Assembly: GCA_023846275.1 (NCBI GenBank)
Contig: CM043870.1
Location: 3,285,527-3,349,526, forward strand
Direction: 5' to 3'
Source: Vanilla planifolia
Taxonomy: Eukaryota > Streptophyta > Magnoliopsida > Asparagales > Orchidaceae
Length of the DNA stretch: 64,000 nt
Below, piece by piece: positions 13,301-23,341 of the stretch. Position 1 is the stretch's first letter. Every line of letters starts with the position of its first letter. The notes under the pieces were generated by a model. The model did not search any database. It was not told the DNA's origin and worked only from the letters and a program-made list of their open reading frames with translations. The position numbers and the translations under genes are program-made.

Positions 13301-16300
13301 ATAATCATATTCTGAATCAAAGTTACTTGAAATTGATAGCATTCTAATTGATCAATATACTATTAGTTCTAATCTAGCTAATAGGTTTCTAGTTCAATGG
13401 AAAAATCAAACATCATAAGAGAACACATGGATCGAGCCTTTCCTTATGAGCCCACCACTAGCCTTCTGTGGGCAAATCTGCAGGAATTGTTGTGCTTTGG
13501 CGTGGGTGGCTTGACCTCAAAATCATTAGATGTTCTCAGCATATGGTGTCGGCTGAGGTGACCTTCATTGGGGGCAAGACGATGATATGCTGTGTGGTTT
13601 ATAGCCCCAAGGATGCTTACAAAAGAAGACAAGTTTGGGATTTTCTGCGCGCTGAAGCTAAGGATGGCATGCCTCTATTCGTGGCTGGTGACTTTAACCT
13701 CGTCATGTCGCAGGATGAGAAAAGGGGGGCAAGAAATTCACTTATAAGCAAGATCATATCAAGTTCTCGGACCTTGTTCAGGAGCTTCAGCTCGAAGATT
13801 TGGGTTTTATTGGTAATAAATACACTTGGTGTAACGGTAAGATGGGCGGGGCTCATATTTGGGAGAGGCTTGATAGGGCTTTGATGAATACTCAAGCTAT
13901 GCATGCATTTCCAACTACCATGGTGACTCATCTCCCTCGCATTGGCTCGGACCACTGCCCGCTCTTGATATGCCTGGGGGGGTTTCAATGCAAAATCAAC
14001 AGCTCTAGAATTGTGTTTGAAGCTTCATGGTTGGATTTCCCGCAAACTGCTGGGGTTGTGCATAGCGCTTGGAGCAGGCGCGCTTGGGGAAACTTGATGG
14101 AGGGACTTTCCACTAAGTTTCGCTGCAGCCTTCGTGCACTTCGCTGTTGGAGCAAGTCTGAGGCGGGAGCACTTATCAATAGTAATGAGGATTTGGCTAG
14201 CAAGATCAATACTCTACAAAATAAAGAGTCTATGGAGGGTTTGGATGCTGAGGAAAATATCTCTCTTGGCCGCCTTATTATGGATTTCCACAGGAATTGT
14301 GCACTGGAAGAACGCTGGTGGTGGCAACGAGCCAAAATTCAATGGGCTCATCTGGGGGACAGGAACACGCGGTTTTTCCATGCTGCTGCTACCTCACGGT
14401 GGCGTAATAATCGCATTATGCACTTAAAGAATGACACAGGAGAAACGGTTACTTCGTCTGAGGGTATTAGCCGGGTACTCATGCAGTTCTTTGAGGCTAA
14501 ATGGCAGCGCGCTGCGGTGAATTCACCCCTCAGTAATTTCGCGCCACGCACGTGCCTTTCTTTGGACCACGGGCACATGATCACGAGTAAGATCACTGAG
14601 GAGGAGGTTACCCATGCAATGAGGACCATCAAGAAAAATAAGGCACCTAGGATGGATGGGATCTCCGTTGAGTTTATTTGTGGTTACTGGGATACTGTTC
14701 ACAAGGATATTGTGCATGCGGCCATGGCTTTCTTTGAGTTGAAGCACTTGCCGATGGCCTGAAAGGACACACTGATCACTCTTATTCCTAAGAGGCATGG
14801 TGCCAATATGCCTAATCAGTTTCGTCCTATCAGTATGTGCAATGTTATTTACAAAGTGATTACCAGGATTCTTGTTGCTAGACTAAAGCTCGTTTTGCCC
14901 GACATCATTTCGCAGGAGCAGGGTGCTTTTATACCTGGGAGATCTATTACTGATAATATTTTTATAGCCCAGGAGATGGCTTCTAGGATGCATTCATCTA
15001 CATCAAAAGCTGGCATGATGGCAATCAAAATTGATATAGAATAGGCATATGACAGTGTTCAATGGAACTTTGTTATTGACATGATGTGCTTTCTGGGGTT
15101 TCCCATGATTTGGTGTGAATGGATCAGCGCGTGTATTTGCCATCCCAGGTTTGGTGTGCTATACAATGGCGACAAACTTCCTTGGATCATGGCCCATAGG
15201 GGCTTGCGGCAGGGGTGCCCCTTATCTCCATACTTATTCACTATTGTCACTGAGTACATGTCTACGCTTGTGCGCGAGTATGAGGCGCGCGCCCTCCTGG
15301 GATTCCGTTGCGTGCTGCGCGCGCCCCCTGTTTCCCATCTCCTTTTCGCGGACGATATTCTCATGCATGCGCCTGCTTCGCGTGGTGCTGCGCGCGCAGT
15401 GCGCGCTATTATGCGGGATTTCGGCAGGTGTGTTGGGCTCAAGGTTAATTTGGCCAAATCCAAGGTATTCTTCAGCAAGGCCACTAAAGGGATGCGAAGG
15501 AAGATTGTGGCGAAGAAGCTTCGCATGGCGCAGGGCGAGAACCTTACCTACCTTGGGGTCCCGATCTCGGCAAAGAGGCTTATCAAGGAGGATTTCAATT
15601 TTATCATTCAGAAGCTTGAGTAGCAGATTGCTAAATGGCGAATTAGACACTTGTCTATGGCGGGTAGGGTGCTCATGATCAACTCCGTGCTTGAAGCCAT
15701 CCCAAGTCATGTTCTTTCTCGCTGTGTGGTGCCCAAGGGGACCATTGATGCCATCGAGAGGATCATTAGGCGTTTTCTGTGGTGTGGTGCTAGCAGTGCC
15801 AATGCCATTCATTATGTGGCTTGGGAGACCGTTATTTTGCCCAAGGAGATGGGGGGCCTGCGCATCCATTGTTTGCGCACCTGGCAGCGGGCACTCCATA
15901 TCAAGCAGTGCCGAAGGATACTCACGAGGGAGGACTGCCCTTGGATCAACATCCTGCGTAAAAAATGCATGGCCACGCGCAACCCGTACCGTATCCCGCG
16001 CGGCGCGTCTCACGCTGGCAAGCTTACTCTCAACGCAATGCAGGATGCGTTGTCATGTTTTATCTGGAGAATTGGAGATGGAAAAAAGGTTGTTTTTGCT
16101 GAGGACAACTGGATGGGGTTCCTCCCCCTTAGGTGGTGGCCTACCTTCATCAACATGGATACGGTTTGGCCTACGTTTGTGGAGGAATGTCTTGATGACA
16201 GCGGGAGGTGGAACATGCACAAGATCAGCTTTTGGGCTAATGATGCGCTCTGTGACAGGGTCATGCATTTGCCGAGGAGTCGTATGGACCGGGATCTTTT

Positions 16301-19300
16301 GGTGCTTTCTCTCTCCGAATCTGTGATTGTCAACAATGGCAAAGTCTACAAGCACTTGATGAGGGTTGCTCACAAAGGCGACGAGGCGAATCCCAGGGAC
16401 AATGAGGACTGTTTCAAGTGGATTTGGAAGCTCAAAGTTGCCCCCAGGATTCGTATGTTCCTGTGGCGTTTGGTGCGCAACACGCTGCCCACGCAAGTTT
16501 GGCTTGCACGCAGGCACCTCACTGATTGTGATAATTGTGTTTGAGGGTGCGTTACTGCCGAGACTACGTGCCATATTCTTTGGGATTGTCCAAGCGCGCA
16601 GGAGATTTGGCGCGTGCGGCATGTCTCTGCCGCTGTTGGGGCCATGGCATCTGTGTTAGGGAAGATGGGGATTTTGTGCAGCATTTTGTTGCCTATGCCG
16701 CCGCGTCTAGGCTTCGCTGCCACAATGATATGATACATGCTACAACGATTGCTAGTGTTCTTCATAGTATATGGGACAACAGGAATTCGAGGAAACACAA
16801 TGATGCTGTGATCGACTGCAACGCTGTGATTCGAAACGTCCTTTCGACTACTGCTGCAGTGAGGATGCACTTTGGTCTCTCTCCGTCCGTGCCCAGCGGG
16901 AACCCCCTCAGCTCCTCGGGGCTGCATGTTGACTTGCATTGGGTTCCTCCTTCCGCCGGTTGGATTAAGATCAATTGCGACGCTGCTGTGGGTGATGACT
17001 TGGCTGGTGTGGGCTTCATCATTAGGGATCATGGGGGAAAGCCCCTGCTCGTTGGTGGGAGACGGTTCTTCTCATGCTCTTGTGATACAATGGAGATTCA
17101 AGCCATTTTGGAGGCCCTTGATGTGGTTAGGCAGTCCTTCCCAGAGTTAAATGCTGTTGAGGTCCACACGGACTCTTCTTTGGCCTTGCAGGAGGTGCAT
17201 CGTGTGCTTCAGCGCCCGCCCGAGGGAGGTTGCTTCTCTGCCGCAATCGCGCACGCGAAAAGTTTAGGCGCGCTGTGCATTGAGCATGTGCGCCGTGAGC
17301 GCAATGCCCCTGCTAACTGGGCAACGCGCGCGGCTTGTTTTGGTGACTATGCTTGGGGCTGGGGTATGCCCCTCTCTGAGCCACTCCTTAAACTTCTGCT
17401 AGATGATTTTTTGTTTGATCCTCCTTGAGGATTTTGTATTGGCTTAGGCCTTTGGTAATCAAGGATTGAGCCTTTCCTTAAGAATCGTCCTAAGGAGTTC
17501 ATCTACTGGCTTTTTTAATTCTGCATGAATTATTTCAAATGCATATCGATTAGTCAACCCTTCGATGAATGTCACATTAGATAGTCTGATAAAAGATATC
17601 AAATGGTTTGATGGGTCAACAGATGGTCTAACGAAAAATATTAAACGATCTGATGGGTCAATAGACTGTCTGATGAGGATAAAGTGGCATCAATTCAATG
17701 GAGTACCTATGACTCCATATAATGCATAAAAAGTGGAAAATACCAATAAAATAAAATGGGAAATAAAGAGAATACATAAAAAAGTATGAATTATGTTAAA
17801 CTAAAGAGAAATTACAATGAATGCATATGTTGTATAATTTCAAGAAATGAGGAAAAGAGAGAAACTAAATTAATAGATACTAAGTAAATAGACTATATGA
17901 TAAATTATTGCATATGATATGATTTTATGTAAAATGTTTAAGTGCAACGTACTTTGATACGTACAATGTGTCGAATTGAGAGATTAAAGGTGTATTGAAT
18001 AACACAAGTACATGAAATGCATGTGATACATCTAACTACTTGCATGATGAAATGCATGAGATACATCTAACAACTTGCATGATGAAATGCTGATCATATA
18101 TGTTGAACTTGTGAAAGAATTAATCTATGTTATAAGCAAGTGTTATCCTATTACAATGTAAAAATATAAAAATAAAAGATGTGCTTGAAAATAAGAAAAA
18201 TTAGCTAGTAAGCTAAGTGAAATAAAAAATTAGAAATGTTTTTGAAAATGAGGAAATGACTAATGAGTAATGTGGAATGAAAATGCTGAAAATTATAAAT
18301 GAAAAAAATGAAATGGTTAATGTGGCAATAAAATGAAAAACTAAAAAATACTATTAAGAAAGAAGAAATGACTAATAAAAACAAGCATGATTGTTCTTGC
18401 TTTTACATTAAAAGTTAATAGATAAAAAAATTTGGGTTCCTGTTATAATCAAAGTACTTCGAAATTGGGACACTAACTAGCCATCATATGAAATGGATAG
18501 CAAAAACTTGACCAACTTAAGGGGTTTCAATTGGCTAAGAATAAACCAAACCCGATAGGAAAAAACCACAAATGGTATTATTAACATTTGGGATTTTCAC
18601 TATAACCATATTATGCCGAACTAAGGATGCAAACTAGCGACTTGATAAAATGGGGCAACAAGAATTGGATGATTGCAATAGTATTACTTGGCTAAGAGAA
18701 AATAGATCTAATAAGAAAATATCATATTAAGAAATAAAGTGTTTAATAACTTTGCATTGCATGTAAAATCTTATTTGTGGTGCAAATCATAATATGTGGT
18801 ATGTTACAGCTATTCATGTATGATAAAAACATTTGTATGCAATATAATCTAAAAGTTGTAATGTTTCATGTGATGATGATAGTGCTCGCTGTTATCTACT
18901 AAGCCTATAATGATAACTCAATCTATATTGACTAATATTTTAAGCAGTGGATTAGGCTTAAGAAAGCCATCATAACCCAACTTTATTATACAAAGATATT
19001 ACTCTCATTTGAAGATCAATATCTTGCATATATAACTCAAAATCGTTCACTCGATAAACAATAAGAGATTGTTCATCCCTATGTCCCTCATTTAAAAACT
19101 AATTAAAAGCAACTTTATTCAATTATTCTATTCTTGGAACATCACCTAATGATCACTCTCAACCATCTTTGATTCTGGGTGCTATAAAACCATCAACTTC
19201 TACATGGTTCATCATTGAACCGCACAACATTAAATAATGTACAACTTTGATGCTATAATTTCATGGTCCGACTTCACTACGTCGAGTTATTATTCCTTTC

Positions 19301-22300
19301 GATTGGCCTATACCAACCAAAATAAATTGTCTACAAAAAATAGCTCAACATCTTAAAATCAAGATTCTACATAAATATATCAAAATTATTCCCATTATAA
19401 TCAATATAATTCTATTCATCATTGTACTCCTTTGCCTAAAACAATACCCATATAATAATCAAAACGGTTTTTGTTTTCAAAAGATATCTTAATATCTTAG
19501 GATCAAAATCCTACAAATATAACTCAAATCATTCCCTCCATAATCACTGTAAGATTATTCATCATTGTACCCTCTCCACCTAAAAGCTTTTCAGAAGCCA
19601 TTCTTTGTTTGGTGATTCTACTTTTGGGATATTACTCGATGATTACTACTTCCCCTCTTTGGTTCAAAGTTTTACAAACCCACTAACTTCCATGTGATTT
19701 GTCCTCAAGCAATAATACTATAAGAAGTACTGCTCTAATACCGTAATGTCGTGACCCAACCTTATTATGTCAAGGAGTTGCCTCACTTTGTCTATCTCAT
19801 AGTCATCAAAGTGGGTTTTGTCCTCCAAAAATATTTTTAAATCTTAAAATCAAAATCTTTCACATATAACCCAAGATCATTTCCTCTATAACTAATAAAA
19901 GACCATTCATATTTGTACCTCTCCACCTAAAAATTTGTTAGGAGCCAGTCATTGTACAATCATTTTACCTTTTAGACATCACCCAATGATCACTCTCTAC
20001 CTTCTTCAGTCTTAATTATTACAACAAGAGTTGCAACTATAGTCACTCATCATTTCATGGGTAAGGTACAATTATCGATCAACTATTACCATCATCAAAA
20101 CTTCAATGCATATCACTACTTCCTCAAATCATATTTGATACGTGGTATCAAACTTTGACACCACTCACCACATCACTAATAACATACAAAACCTAAACTT
20201 TAGCGATCCATACATTGGTTCAAATATTGTGCAAGTCAAAAATGACAAGATTGCACCTATAACAGTTATTCATCCAAACATACTAAACCATGTGATCTTT
20301 ATTTGATCTTCATGTTTTAGCTACTACTAAAAACTCATAATCTATTAGCTGATTCACCAATGACAACAATGTATTAAATGAATTCAATCATTCATTTGTA
20401 TTGTGAAGGATTTACCCATTAAGTCAAAGCGCCTTCATTGTAATTTTGATCAAGGGTCACATGTTATTCACCATCTATAGTACCTGTCCGCTTTACCTAC
20501 AGCATTCATCAATTCCATTACAGCTTGCTCTTACTTGGCATGATCAGTTCAGTCACCCGTCAAGAACCTTAACTTATTCTTCAACATCACAATGTAACTT
20601 CCACCATAGATGTCAATGATTATGTATGTCGTACTCACCAACTTGGTTGCAGTCATGAACTTCATTGACCTCCTAGTTTTGCATACATAGAGCCGCTGCA
20701 GATTATCTTTTCAGATGTTTAGGGTCCCGCCCCAACATCCTCTACCAATGGATAGACAATACTACAATACTGTTATAGAAGTATGATAAGTTCACTCGTT
20801 TATATCCACTTCACTCTTAGTCTAATGCTCTCTCAGCCCATGCATCCTTTAAAACAGTGACAGGACATTTGCCACAACAAAAGACTGTTTTTTTCAATCT
20901 GACTGTGGAGGTAAATACATCAAATTTACATCCATTCTAAATTAATTTGGCATAAACATCACTTTTAAATGCATCATTCACCGGCACAGAATGGCACCAC
21001 CAAAGCAAACATAGAGATATAGTTAAGCTTGACCAAACCTTACAAAACCATGCTTCACTTCCACTACAATATTGGGTTCAATGCATTTCATTACCAAGCT
21101 CATTACCTCCTCAACTATTGTATTATGTCTCATTACCAAGCTCTTTACAAGTAAATTCCAGATTACACTTTAAAATATCTGTTTGTCTGTCTTACCGATG
21201 GCTAAAGTTCTATATTAACTTCAAGCTAAATAATCTGTCTTCACCATGTTTTTCTCTTGGTTATGGTGGTAAGCACCATGCTTACTTGTATGTAGACATC
21301 TAATCTGGCAAAGAATGTGTTGCAACATGTTCTTTCTTAAGTATTCATTCCTAATTTACAATACACTCAAAACCAAACTGATGCCAACCCCTTCAAATTT
21401 CTCCACAATAATCTCTACCCCCATAAACTACTACAAATGTTCAACTCTATCCAAAATATCAAGGGGGTGCTCATTCGACATCTGCACAACTTTTCCCACA
21501 ACTTGAAAACAATTCCAGTTCTTGCCAACCCACATCCTCATATCTCCCACCACAATACGCTGATAATATTCACCTTATGGTAACCTGCTCAAAAACAGAC
21601 TCCCTTAAACCCAAAGTCTACAGCTCAAACAAACATCCTCCATACTATTATTTTCCACTACAACTCTTTCCCCTATCATTCCAATATGCTACAACCAAGC
21701 AGCCAAGTCCATCGCTTGGCATTCTACCATGGCCACAAAATCAAATGCTCTCATCTACAACTCCTCAGTCTCTTGTTTCATACTGCAAGCATACGAACAT
21801 CATCAGTTGCAAATGGCTACTCAAATTAAAACATAATTCTTATGAGACTAGCTTGACACAAAGCCCGGCTTGTTGTTCATGGTATTGATCAAAAAGAAGA
21901 CCTGATTTATTTTGAAAATTTCAGTCAAATTGTAAAGCCCATTACTAGTCATGTTATACTAACTATGACAATGACTTACAAACAGGTCGTTCAAAAACTT
22001 GACTTCGATAATGCCTTCTAAATGGTGAGCTAACTGAGATCACATACATGGCCAAACTTCAACCCACAATTCCCAAATAAAGTACGTAGCCTTAAGAAAT
22101 AAATTTTTAGTTCACAAACTGACCACGTTCTAAGTGGAATTTGAGTTCATTTCTGCACTTTGGATACCACTTTATTTATTCATAATTCTGACATAACACA
22201 ATTACATTATTGCCCATTTGAATGATACCAACATTACTGGAATCTCATTAAGAAGTTCATTGGTTCCTTATCTTCCATATTCTCACTTAAACATATGGGA

Positions 22301-23288
22301 CCCCTATGTAATTTTCTGGGCGTACAAATTCTTCACACGGCTACAAGAATGGCCATCCTTTTGGCACAATCTATTAAACTCTTATCCAACTCTGAAACTT
22401 TGTTACCCGATCTTACTGCATGTTGTCAACTCACTGAACCTCCACAATATTTGTTGATTACTCAGACTGATTGCTTTCAGTGCTAACAAAATGTATCAAT
22501 CCATGTGTTAATCAACCTCCAATCACCAGCATGCTCACATTCTTTACTACCTAAAGCATACTGCTCTTCATGGGATTACCATCTGTCCCGCTACAAAAAT
22601 ACAGCAGTGTACCTACAGTGATGATGATTGGATGGTTGATGATCACAAAAACACTCGAGAATAATATCTTCTTTAGCACAAACATTTACTCCTAGACATC
22701 CAAAAAGCAACCAACCAATGCCCAATACAAAACAGAAGTAAAGTATAAAGTGACTACAAAGGATGTTGCTGCATTTGTTTGGATCAGCTCCTTATCTCTA
22801 CCCAGGATATGGTGTGACAATGTGGTGACAACATATTCAGTTGCAAACCCGGTGCTTTATACATTAATGAAACATGTGGAAATTAACAAACATTTTGTTT
22901 GTGATCTTGCCCCCAAGAAACAACTATGGGATCAATACATTCCCAAAGAACAACCAACTCAACAACAAACTCATCCAACTTGTTTCACCAGCATGGTTCA
23001 AGTTTCTAACCCCCAAGCTCATTACTGCTACAGCAATGCCTCATTTGATGGGGTGTACCACAAAGCATACAGGCCCTCCATTTAATCAAAAATCCGCTTC
23101 AATTCAGCAGTGTATTGGATGGAGGCCCCATGCTCTTTTGGTTACTTGCTCTCCAAGATCTCTGCCACTGTTGGCTTTTTAATCCATATAGTTGATTGTA
23201 TTAACCACATATTTGTTCGAGATGAATGCATGAGGCTCTACACAGTTGACATACCAAATAAATGCCTCACCTTCATTGGTGCTATATA

Positions 23289-23341
<53 letters not shown>

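Noticed and set aside
15059-17032. Several long minus-strand open frames across the LINE
   Set aside because: They are antisense shadows of the GC-rich reverse transcriptase and RNase H frames on the plus strand; their translations match nothing.
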